Shown one piece after another: positions 33,765 to 42,383 of a stretch of 53,674 nt of DNA (positions within the stretch are counted from its first letter, which is position 1; each line of letters begins with the position of its first letter). The DNA lies in the NCBI GenBank assembly GCA_026129915.1, contig JAHCHD010000012.1, positions 1 to 53,674 on the forward strand, in the 5' to 3' direction. A model generated the notes under the pieces. That model was given only the letters and a program-made list of their open reading frames with translations, was not told the origin of the DNA and searched no databases. The translations under genes and the position numbers were made by a program. Origin of the DNA: Bryobacterales bacterium (GTDB lineage: Bacteria; Acidobacteriota; Terriglobia; Bryobacterales; Bryobacteraceae).

Positions 33765-34619
33765 CTAGGTGCCTGCGGGTGGACGCGGATGGGAAGCTGT
33801 CGATTGTGATTCCTGCCGCCTGGCTGCGCGCTCCCAAGCTCGAAGCGCATTCCACCGAAACGGCTTTCCAGCGGCTTTGTTGCGTTGGCGGGCTACCCTT
33901 GCCAGACTCACCTTCCGGCGCTGCTTGTCGGTTTCGAGTGCCAGCAATTCCCTGCGCCGGCGGCTCTTTACGCTTTGATCCAATTGGCTCCAGAAGCGCA
34001 GAAAGTATTGGGTACCGGCAACGAGTGCAAACCCCACCATGCACCACATCACAGCCAGGGCGGGAACACGCAGCCATTGGTTGTGGATGCTCAGGATCAG
34101 CAGCACAACAGCAAGAATCTGCGACACCATCTTCCACTTGCCCAGTTCGCTGGCCTGAATTGTGAAGCCCTCCGCTGCCGCAATGCTGCGCAGGCCCGTC
34201 ACCGCAAACTCCCGGCCAAGCACCACAATCACCATCCAGGCGGGAACTACCTGTACCTGCACCAGTGCGATCAACGCAGCCGAGATCAGGAGCTTGTCGG
34301 CAATGGGATCAAGCAGCATGCCCACCGTCGTGATCTTCTGCCAGCGCCGAGCCAGGTAGCCATCCAGAAGGTCGGTGAATCCAGCCACCAGGAACACCGC
34401 CAAGGCAATGGCCTCATTCGAAACCTGCCTGCCCCATACCGTGACACCCCAGCTCTTCTGCACCAACAGTGCCACCAACAGTGGCACAAAGAAAATCCGT
34501 AGGATGGTGAGCAGATTGGGAATCTGCGCTCGGCGGTCGATTGCCTGGGCAGCGCCGGCTGTCGAGAGTGACACTTGGTCCTCTGGAACCGGCGGCGAAT
34601 TGGTTTTCGGTGCTGGCAT
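33765..34619 (-). CDS. pgsA: CDP-diacylglycerol-glycerol-3-phosphate 3-phosphatidyltransferase
   Basis: PgsA makes phosphatidylglycerol-phosphate in the inner membrane. The CDP-alcohol phosphatidyltransferase motif DGxxAR(x8)GxxxDxxxD is complete: D86, G87, A90, R91, G100, D104 and D108. Several membrane helices surround it (RIFFVPLLVALL, WMVIVVLGREFAVTGLRSI, ILAVVLLILSI). The sequence extends 60-70 residues past the last helix as a strongly basic tail rich in Arg and Lys, which is longer than in most PgsA proteins. ATG 34619 was chosen over the TTG one codon upstream. Synthesis of a different alcohol ester is possible. Confidence 0.9.
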   Translation of the reverse strand: MPAPKTNSPPVPEDQVSLSTAGAAQAIDRRAQIPNLLTILRIFFVPLLVALLVQKSWGVTVWGRQVSNEAIALAVFLVAGFTDLLDGYLARRWQKITTVGMLLDPIADKLLISAALIALVQVQVVPAWMVIVVLGREFAVTGLRSIAAAEGFTIQASELGKWKMVSQILAVVLLILSIHNQWLRVPALAVMWCMVGFALVAGTQYFLRFWSQLDQSVKSRRRRELLALETDKQRRKVSLARVARQRNKAAGKPFRWNALRAWERAARRQESQSTASHPRPPAGT

Positions 34620-34781
34620 CAAATCAGAACCGGCTCACTGCGGGCATTTCCGCTCTTTCGGCTTCAGTCTAGCCGATTCACTCTCTCGATGCTTCACCGC
34701 CCTCGTTCCAGTGGAGTCAACACACCTTGTGAATCGCGCAGCCCGTTCAAGAGGGACGCCCTCACCGCGCCTCAGCAATTG

Positions 34782-36200
34782 TTACTCCGCAGGGTCGGCT
34801 GTACTCACACCAGCATCCACACCATCACCCTCATCGCCACTTTCACTGGCGTCTGTACTCGCCGCGGATGCCTCTTCGTCCAAGTCCTCGGCAAACGCAG
34901 ACAACTTTCTGATCAGCGATTCCGGCGCCAGTGCGTCGATGCGGTATTCGGTTTCTGTATACGCGCGCTCAATCACCCGCGCCCTGGAATGCACCAGGCC
35001 CAGATTTCCTACCTCCGCGTGGGGAATATGAAATCGGACTAACCTCACCGGGTCGTGCAACAGGTGTCGGTCCAGTGCATCCAGCAAGGGTCCGCACCCT
35101 TCACCAGTTAGCGCGGAAACTCCAAAGACAGCTGCATCCCCTGCCGTATCTCGCATTTGCCCCAGCAGAGCAGCCCCGCCGTCTGGCAGGCGATCGCACT
35201 TGTTCAGAACAAGAATCCTGGGAATGCCCTCGGCCCCAATCTCGCGCAAGACAGCATCCACGTGTGCGCGGTGCACAGCCGCATGTTCCGATGAAGCATC
35301 CAGCACATGTAGCAGCGCACTCGCCAGCGTCGCCTCCTCAAGCGTCGCACGGAAAGCCTTTACCAGACTCACCGGCAGGTTGCGGATGAAACCCACGGTA
35401 TCGCTCAGCAGCAGCTTTCGCATGGTGGGTAACTGGATCGCTCGCACCGTGGGGTCAAGCGTCGCAAACAGGCGATCATCGGCGAGCACATCAGCGCCGG
35501 ACAGGCGGTTGAACAGCGTGCTTTTCCCCGCGTTGGTATACCCCACCAGCGCGGCTGTGCTCAGTGGCACCGACGCACGGTTCGCACGCTGTACGCCACG
35601 CCCGCGCCGAACCCCTTCCAGGTCCTCTTCCAGCTTGCGAATGCGCCGTGCGATCTTCCTGCGGTCAGTCTCAAGCTGCGTCTCGCCGGGGCCACGGGTA
35701 CCAATGCCACCCCCAAGCCGCGACATCTCAATGCCACGTCCGGTAAGGCGGGGAAGCAGGTAACTGAGCTGCGCCAATTCCACCTGCAGCTTTCCTTCCC
35801 GGGTCTGGGCGCGCCGGGCGAAAATGTCCAGGATGAGTTGCGTGCGGTCGATCACCCGTGTATGCAGGCGTCCTTCAAGGTTGCGCTGCTGGGTGGGGGA
35901 AAGCTCCGTGTCAAACACGAACACGTCAATAGACGCGGCACTCTGCAGCAGTGCCAGTTCTTCCACCTTGCCGGAGCCGATAAGGGTGGCTGCCTCCGGG
36001 GTATCACGGTGCTGCAAGACGGCTTCCACTACCTCCGCACCGGCGCCGTGAGCGAGTTCGCGCAACTCCTCCAACGACTCCGTCGCGCTGAATACTGGAC
36101 TATCCGAAGCGGACGCCGCGGCGGAAGGCCGCCCGAAGTCGAGTCCTACCAGCACCGCTCGCTCGCGATCTGGTTTGCGTTGGGTACCGCCAGCTTCCAT
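34782..36200 (-). CDS. hflX: GTPase HflX
   Basis: HflX splits stalled ribosomes after heat and other stress. The 472-residue protein has the N-terminal HflX domain (VDGE-like EAATLIGSGKVEELA), the linker GGGIGTRGPGETQLETDRR, and a GTPase domain with P-loop GYTNAGKST (220-228), DTVGF (267-271) and NKCD (333-336). A Ser/Asp/Glu-rich tail of about 30 residues follows. Hfq lies 67 bases upstream on the same strand, the same order as in E. coli, so an hfq-hflX operon is likely. ATG 36200 is preferred over the TTG two codons upstream. Confidence 0.96.
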   Translation of the reverse strand: MEAGGTQRKPDRERAVLVGLDFGRPSAAASASDSPVFSATESLEELRELAHGAGAEVVEAVLQHRDTPEAATLIGSGKVEELALLQSAASIDVFVFDTELSPTQQRNLEGRLHTRVIDRTQLILDIFARRAQTREGKLQVELAQLSYLLPRLTGRGIEMSRLGGGIGTRGPGETQLETDRRKIARRIRKLEEDLEGVRRGRGVQRANRASVPLSTAALVGYTNAGKSTLFNRLSGADVLADDRLFATLDPTVRAIQLPTMRKLLLSDTVGFIRNLPVSLVKAFRATLEEATLASALLHVLDASSEHAAVHRAHVDAVLREIGAEGIPRILVLNKCDRLPDGGAALLGQMRDTAGDAAVFGVSALTGEGCGPLLDALDRHLLHDPVRLVRFHIPHAEVGNLGLVHSRARVIERAYTETEYRIDALAPESLIRKLSAFAEDLDEEASAASTDASESGDEGDGVDAGVSTADPAE

Positions 36201-36267
36201 GCGCAATTAGAATACCCGCTTAAGGGGATGCTCCCGCAGGTAAAGAAGGTTCGCAGGCACGAACGCC

Positions 36268-36576
36268 TCAGTCTTCCGTTGGAGCCCCAGGCACATGCGA
36301 CCCTGCCGAAGCCGCCACTGCGGAACTGCCCACCCCACTGGGTCCGCCATACCCCTGTGAACTAGGGGCATGCCGTGCCACAACCACGGTCGAGATTGCG
36401 TGCTTAAAGATCAACTGTTCCTGGTTGTTCGTCTCGAGGATCACGGAGTACTTGTCGAAACTCTTGATGCGACCCGAGAGCTTCACGCCACTTGTCAGGT
36501 AGATCGTCAGGAAAATCTTTTCCTTGCGCGCGTTGTTCAAAAATGCTTCTTGTATGTTTTGCGCTGATTTGTCCAT
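36268..36576 (-). CDS. hfq: RNA chaperone Hfq
   Basis: The 102-residue protein starts at ATG 36576, eight bases after AGGA. The Sm1 motif is [20 protein letters not shown] and the Sm2 motif FKHAISTVV, with the conserved YSVILET between. The final 30 residues are Gly/Ser/Ala-rich and flexible. Hfq hexamers pair small RNAs with target mRNAs. It is the first gene of the hfq-hflX pair. Confidence 0.95.
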   Translation of the reverse strand: MDKSAQNIQEAFLNNARKEKIFLTIYLTSGVKLSGRIKSFDKYSVILETNNQEQLIFKHAISTVVVARHAPSSQGYGGPSGVGSSAVAASAGSHVPGAPTED

Positions 36577-36776
36577 CGCTATAGTCCTGGCCGAAAATTG
36601 AAAGACCACAGGCTGGTAGCAGCCGTGCCCCGATTTTACAACAGTTGACTGAGCGAAGAGACTTTGGGCGGACCGCGTCTGGGTTGCGCCGCAACCATCC
36701 GCACCGTGTTTACACCACTGCCGCGAAGCGCGAACATCAGAAAAGGGGAATGCAGCCAGCCACCTGCAACATGCAA

Positions 36777-38507
36777 ATGAGCACCAACCAACGCATCGCC
36801 CAGCTCCTTGCCGAAACCGCGGACTTGATGGAAATCGCCCAGGAGGACGGGTTTCGGATTCGCAGCTACCGGAACGCCGCCGCGGCCATCGAAGGCAGTC
36901 CGGAACAGATGGCCGATATCCTGGCCGACCCCAGGCGGAAGCTCACCGACATCAAGGGAATCGGCAAAGGCATCGCCTTTGTAATTGGCGAGATCGTAGA
37001 GCGCGGTTCCTTTGAGCGGCGTGATGAAATGCTAACCCGCTACCCGCCCACCGCTCTGGAGCTGCTCAAGATCCAGGGGCTGGGGCCAAAGTCCATCGGC
37101 CTGCTCTGGGAACACTACCGCGTCAGCACCGTCGATCAACTGGAGGCGCTTTGCCGCGAAGGCAAGCTCCGCGAGCTGCCACGCATGGGACAAAAGCTCG
37201 AAGAGAAGGTCTTGCGTTCGATTGAAACCTACCGCCGGGGCGCCGGGCGCTTTCTGCTAAGCCATGCAGATGAAGTGGCGCAATCCCTCCGTGATTGGCT
37301 TAGCCAGGTGGTCCCTGCCCAGCGTTGCCATATCGCGGGTAGCCTCCGCCGCTCAAAGGAAACCGTCGGCGACCTCGATCTGCTGGTTGAGTCCGAGAAT
37401 CCCCTCCTGGTGCTCGATCGATTCGTGGCATCTCCCGAGGTCGGCGAGGTGCTTGCAAAAGGCGCCAACAAAGCCAGCGCCCTGGTTGGCCGTCAGCAGA
37501 TCCAGGTGGATGTTCGCGCCTTGCCTTCCGCCAGTTTGGGCGCTGCCCTGCAGTATTTCAGCGGCAGTAAGGAGCATAACGTCGCCCTCCGCACGCGCGC
37601 GGTGAATCGCAAGCTATCGCTGAACGAGTACGGGCTCTTCCGTGAGGGCGACTCCACTCCCGTGGCTGCAGCAACAGAAGAAGACATCTACGGTGCGCTT
37701 GGGCTTGCCTGGATTGCCCCCGAACTGCGCGAACACAGTGGCGAGATCGAAAGCGCTGAGCAAGGCACGTTGCCTACCCTGGTGGAGCTAAGCCAAATGC
37801 GCGGAGACCTCCACATGCACACCAGGGAAAGCGATGGCCGTGGCACTCTCGAGGAAATGGCCCTGGCGGCAAAGGCTCTGGGCTATGAATACATTGCCAT
37901 CACTGACCATTCTAAGGCCCTGGCCATGGCCAATGGCCTTGACGAGCAGCGGGCGCTCGCCTTCGCGCGCCTTGTGGAACAAGTGAACCGCGAGGGTCAC
38001 CTGGGCATCCGTGTTCTCTCGGGCATTGAATGCGACATTCTCCGCGACGGCCGCATGGACCTGGATGATGAAGCGCTAGCCGCCCTCGACTTCGTGGTAG
38101 CCAGCGTTCATAGCTACATGAACCAGGAAAGCGGAGAGATGACCCAGCGGCTCTTGCGTGCCATCGACAACCCACACGTGAAAGCGATCGGGCATCCCAC
38201 CGGTCGTATTCTCCTGCATCGCGATGCGTATGCCTATCAGTTTGAGGAAGTCGCCACTGCCTGCGCGGCGAAGAGGGTAGCGATGGAGATAAACGCCAGC
38301 CCCGAACGCCTCGACCTGCATGCGTCATTGATCCGTGGCGCGAAAGCCAAGGGGGTGCGCTTCGTTGTGGATACAGATGCCCACCATCCGCGGCATCTCA
38401 CCAACATGAAGTTCGGTGTGGGAATGGCCCGCCGGGGGTGGCTGGAAGCGGCTGACATCCTGAACACGCAGTCCTACGAGAATCTGCGCAAACTGCTGCG
38501 GCCTTAA
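36777..38507 (+). CDS. polX: DNA polymerase X family protein with PHP domain (PolX)
   Basis: The 576-residue protein has an N-terminal helix-hairpin-helix region ([20 protein letters not shown], then IKGIGKG and [10 protein letters not shown]). The polymerase palm shows [19 protein letters not shown] at about 188-206 with the metal-binding DLD. The C-terminal PHP domain starts near residue 341 with GDLHMHT and includes [22 protein letters not shown] and TDAHH. PolX enzymes fill short gaps in base excision repair and have 3'-5' exonuclease activity from the PHP site. ATG 36777 gives the family length; ATGs at 36750 and 36771 are alternatives. Confidence 0.93.
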   Translation: MSTNQRIAQLLAETADLMEIAQEDGFRIRSYRNAAAAIEGSPEQMADILADPRRKLTDIKGIGKGIAFVIGEIVERGSFERRDEMLTRYPPTALELLKIQGLGPKSIGLLWEHYRVSTVDQLEALCREGKLRELPRMGQKLEEKVLRSIETYRRGAGRFLLSHADEVAQSLRDWLSQVVPAQRCHIAGSLRRSKETVGDLDLLVESENPLLVLDRFVASPEVGEVLAKGANKASALVGRQQIQVDVRALPSASLGAALQYFSGSKEHNVALRTRAVNRKLSLNEYGLFREGDSTPVAAATEEDIYGALGLAWIAPELREHSGEIESAEQGTLPTLVELSQMRGDLHMHTRESDGRGTLEEMALAAKALGYEYIAITDHSKALAMANGLDEQRALAFARLVEQVNREGHLGIRVLSGIECDILRDGRMDLDDEALAALDFVVASVHSYMNQESGEMTQRLLRAIDNPHVKAIGHPTGRILLHRDAYAYQFEEVATACAAKRVAMEINASPERLDLHASLIRGAKAKGVRFVVDTDAHHPRHLTNMKFGVGMARRGWLEAADILNTQSYENLRKLLRP

Positions 38508-38516
38508 CGAACCCAC

Positions 38517-39356
38517 TCAGAAACCGTCCGGCAGCGGCAGTGTATAGCGTAGCGCTTCATCCCCCAGGATGTGCAGAATCGACTGCTCCACCAGCCAGTC
38601 GCGAGGCGCATCCCCGTTGTGCACCTTGCGCAGCTTCATGGTGTAACGCGCGATGTTCACCCCGTCACGCGCGCTGTAGCGTTCGTCGTTCTGGTGGGCG
38701 CGCTGCAGGAAGTCTGTCACATACTCAAGCACCTGTTCGTCGGCAAAGGGCAGGTTCTCACGCAGGATCAGCAACTCCTCGTCCCGCTCCGGGAAGTCGA
38801 TCAGAATCTGCGGCTGCAACCGCGAATGGATGTACTCTGGCAGGTCGAATGTGGAAGCGTCATCGTTCATTGTTGTCACGAACCGGAAGTCCGGATGCGC
38901 CTTCACCTTGATGCCGGCCACAATCGATTCCACATAGCGCCGCTTGTCGAGCAGGGGGGCAAGGCTCGCCCAGCTCTTCTCGCTCATCCGGTTGCCCTCG
39001 TCCAGAATGCACACGGCGCCACGCAGCATGGCTGTCACCAGCGGCGAGGCCACGTACCGCAGCTTCCCCTCGCCTTCAATCACCGGCGTCACCAGCAGAT
39101 CTTCGGGCCGCGTATCCACTGTCGCCTGCAGAATGTACACGTCGCGAGCCAGACGCTTCGCGGCCGCATAGGCGAGCGTCGTCTTGCCCACACCGGGCTT
39201 GCCCACCAGCCGCGGGTTCATGGGAACATCTTGCGCATCCACCACCATCCAAGCCGCAAGCAACTGGCGCAACGGCTCGTCTTGGCCCACCCAGCGCGCG
39301 TCAAGCTCATCCGGGTGCGCCAGGTGCAGCGGAACGCCTTCAATTTCGGTGATCAT
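38517..39356 (-). CDS. MoxR-like AAA+ ATPase
   Basis: The 279-residue protein belongs to the AAA_5/MoxR group. Walker A is GKPGVGKT (52-59), Walker B is ILDEGNRM, and sensor 1 sits in FVTTMNDD. A lid follows with RLQPQILIDFPERDEE. MoxR proteins act as chaperones for assembly of protein complexes, usually with a VWA-domain partner. No VWA gene is adjacent. The start follows AGGAGG by two bases. It faces polX, with nine bases between the two stop codons. Confidence 0.88.
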   Translation of the reverse strand: MITEIEGVPLHLAHPDELDARWVGQDEPLRQLLAAWMVVDAQDVPMNPRLVGKPGVGKTTLAYAAAKRLARDVYILQATVDTRPEDLLVTPVIEGEGKLRYVASPLVTAMLRGAVCILDEGNRMSEKSWASLAPLLDKRRYVESIVAGIKVKAHPDFRFVTTMNDDASTFDLPEYIHSRLQPQILIDFPERDEELLILRENLPFADEQVLEYVTDFLQRAHQNDERYSARDGVNIARYTMKLRKVHNGDAPRDWLVEQSILHILGDEALRYTLPLPDGF

Positions 39357-39485
39357 CTCCTCCTAGGATAGCCGTTGCGCACAAGTCCGCAGCGGGAGCC
39401 TCCAAGCGTCGTTCCTGCGGACACCGCTATCTGTTGTCGCCAGCCTCTCCTACACTGGAAGTTGGTCACCACCCACCCGTCCAGC

Positions 39486-41294
39486 ATGCAAACAACCGAT
39501 ACCGCATCTCCTGCCGCTCTTCTGTATGGCCAGCGCATGGCGTCCACCCGCGCGGAAATCGTCTCCCTCGAAGCCCGCGCCGCAAGGCTTTCCAGCTTCC
39601 GGCTTGCTGCGTTTCTCCTCCTGTTGGGCGCCACCGGCTTCGCGCTTTGGAGCGACTACACGGCGTCCCTCGCCGGCCTCGCGGCAGCTCTGGTCCTATT
39701 GATCGCCATCATCGTCGTGCACGAACGTTTGTTGCGCCGCATCGTGGAAACACGGCGCCGTGCCCAGTATTGGAGCGACGGCATCCAGCGCATTGAACAG
39801 CAATGGGCCGGCAAAGGCATCAGCGGTAAACAATTTCTCGATCCGCATCACCTCTACGCCGAAGACCTTGACCTCTTTGGCGTCGGTTCGCTGTTTGAAC
39901 TGCTGTGCTCCGCTCGCACCAGCGCGGGAGAGGCCCAACTGGCGTCGTGGCTTACACAACCGGCCACCCCCGCGGAAGCCGTCGCCACGCCAGCAGGCCG
40001 TGCGTGAACTCCAGCGGCAGCCACGCGCCCTCCGCGAGACCTCGCTATGCTGGGTCCGGATGTGCGCGCCTTTGTCCATCCGGTGGCGCTGGTGGCGTGG
40101 GGCGAGCGTGCGCCCCGGCCTTTCGCCGCCTGGGAGCGCGTGCTGGCCAAGCTGCTGCCTGCGTGTACGCTTCTCACCGCCGCGACCTGCTTCGGACTCG
40201 GGCTGCCTGTCTCCGCCCTGGCCCTCGCCATTATGCTGCAGACGCTCCTGGCGCTGCGCTTGCGGCCGCGCGTGTTACCCATCCTGGCGCACGTTGATTT
40301 CGCCGCGCGCGATCTGGAAGTGCTGGCGCTGGTGTTGCGTCGCTTTGAAGCTGAACGCTTCCAGTCGTCCCTGCTCCAGAGTTTGCGCGCGCAGCTAGAG
40401 GCCGGTGGTGCGACCCCTGGCGAGCGCATCGCCCGGCTGAGCCGTCTCAGCGAACTGCTCGATTCCCGGTTGAACCAGGCCTTCGGCATCCTGGCGCCCA
40501 TGCTGCTGTGGAGCACGAATTGCGCCGTTGCCATCGAGCGCTGGCGCGTGGAGAGTGGCCGCGACTTGCCGCGCTGGCTCCAGGCAGTGGGAGAACTCGA
40601 AGCACTGTGCTCGCTGGCCCGCTATGCCTTTGAACATCCTGCCGATGCCTGGCCCACATTTCACGATGGTTCACCTCTGTTGCTGGCGGAGGATCTCGCG
40701 CATCCGCTCATTGCCGAAAACTCTGTGGTACGCAACCACGTTTCCCTCCGCGCCGATCAGCCACTGCTGATCGTCAGCGGCTCCAATATGTCGGGCAAGA
40801 GTACCTTGCTGCGGGCCGTGGGCATCAACGTAGCTCTCGCTCTTGCCGGCGCGCCCGTGCGGGCTACCCGCTTCGTGCTCAGCCCACTTCGCCTCGGAGC
40901 CAGCATTCGCGTTTCAGACAACCTGATGGAGGGCGAATCCCGCTTCTATGCGGAAATCCGGCGGATCCGCGACATCCTGGAACTGGCCCGCACCCAGCCG
41001 CCCGTGCTGTTCCTGTTGGATGAAATTTTCAGTGGCACCAACTCGCATGACCGGCGCATTGGCGCGCAGGCGATTCTCCGCTCCTTGGTGGAGCGCGGAG
41101 CATTGGGCTTCGTCACCACCCACGATCTTGCCCTCACCCGCGTGGAGGATGTGCTGGGCGATCGCGCACGCAACGTCCATTTTGAAGATCAGATCGTAGA
41201 TGGCCGCATGCGCTTCGACTACCGCATGCGCGAGGGGGTCGTCACCCGCAGTAACGCCCTGGAGCTAATGCGGTCCATTGGGATTGAGCTATAA
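39486..41294 (+). pseudogene. Membrane-anchored MutS-family ATPase interrupted by two compensating frameshifts
   Basis: The N-terminal part begins at ATG 39486 (MQTTDTASPAALL). Two membrane helices (AAFLLLLGATGFALW, LAALVLLIAIIVV) lead to LFELLCSARTSAGEAQLASW. At about 39987 this frame runs into a TGA (40005). The expected continuation RQQAVRELQRQPRALRE is in the next frame. Near 40040 the original frame resumes (RDLAMLGPDVRAF) and runs to the end, with a MutS domain V ATPase: Walker A GSNMSGKST (about 40782), FLLDEIFSGTNSHDR and VTTHDLALT. Correcting one base at each site restores about 602 residues. The ATPase part is intact, so sequencing error or a recent double mutation are both possible. 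Confidence 0.85.
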
Positions 41295-41376
41295 CCTGGG
41301 ATCGAGTTATGACCCTGCTCTGGTTACCCTCCCGGCTTCCCCCTACCGGCGATGCTATGCTGATGCCTGAACAGCC

Positions 41377-42360
41377 ATGTCCATCCTAGTTACCGGCGGG
41401 GCCGGGTATATCGGCAGCGCCACTGTGGATCTCCTTATCGAGCGGGGCGAGCCCGTCGTGGTGCTTGACAACTTCCTGGAAGGCCATCGGGATGCCGTAA
41501 ACCCCGATGCTGATCTCTACGAAGGAAGCATCGGCGACGCCGGCTTAATCACTTCCATCGTGCAAAAGCATGAAGTGAACGCCTGCATCCACTTCGCGGC
41601 TCACACAAATGTGGGAATCTCCGTCACTGACCCCGGCAAGTTCTACGCCAACAACGTCGGCGAAGGCCTTGCGCTGATGAACGCCTTGCGCAGCGCGGGT
41701 GTACTGCGAGTGGTGTTCTCGTCCACTTGCGCTACCTATGGCGAACCCATTCGCATTCCCATGGACGAGGATCACCCGCAGAATCCGCATAACCCCTACG
41801 GTTGGACCAAGTTCTTCCTCGAACGGATTCTGGAGGACTTCGACCGCGCCTACCAGATGCGCTTTGTGGGTTTGCGCTACTTCAATGCCTCTGGCGCAAC
41901 GAAACTCCGAGGCGAACACCACCGGCCCGAAACCCATTTGATTCCGCTAGTGTTGTTCACGGCGCTCGGGCTGCGCGAGAGTATTTCCGTTTTCGGTTCA
42001 GATTACGGCACGCACGATGGAAGCTGCGTTCGCGACTACATCCACATCGAGGATCTGGCCGAGGCTCACTGGAAAGCGCTCGGCTACTTGCGCGATGGCG
42101 GCAAGTCCGACTTCTTCAACGTCGGCACCGGCCGCGGCTACTCTGTGCTGGAAGTCATCGAGGCGGCCCGCAGGATCAGCGGCAAACCCATTTCCGTGAA
42201 GGTGGAAGGACGCCGCGCGGGCGACGCCTCCTTCCTGGTGGCGGACGCAACCAAGGCCAAGGAAATCCTCGATTGGGAAGCGCGCCACGTCACACTCGAA
42301 AGCATCATCGAGTCCGCATGGAAGTGGCACGAAGCCCATCCGGAAGGCTACAAGAAGTAA
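41377..42360 (+). CDS. galE: UDP-glucose 4-epimerase
   Basis: GalE interconverts UDP-glucose and UDP-galactose with bound NAD. The 327-residue short-chain dehydrogenase fold begins MSILVTGGAGYIGS, with the NAD motif GxxGxxG at 7-13. The catalytic YxxxK is in NPYGWTK, and SSTCATYGEP holds the Ser/Thr partner. CVRDYIHIEDLAEAH is the conserved substrate loop, and FNVGTGRGYSV follows. Length is typical. The downstream neighbour is convergent, so no operon is implied. Closely related epimerases with N-acetylated sugars cannot be excluded. Confidence 0.92.
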   Translation: MSILVTGGAGYIGSATVDLLIERGEPVVVLDNFLEGHRDAVNPDADLYEGSIGDAGLITSIVQKHEVNACIHFAAHTNVGISVTDPGKFYANNVGEGLALMNALRSAGVLRVVFSSTCATYGEPIRIPMDEDHPQNPHNPYGWTKFFLERILEDFDRAYQMRFVGLRYFNASGATKLRGEHHRPETHLIPLVLFTALGLRESISVFGSDYGTHDGSCVRDYIHIEDLAEAHWKALGYLRDGGKSDFFNVGTGRGYSVLEVIEAARRISGKPISVKVEGRRAGDASFLVADATKAKEILDWEARHVTLESIIESAWKWHEAHPEGYKK

Positions 42361-42383
42361 AGCACTCCGCAAGCGCAACCCCG

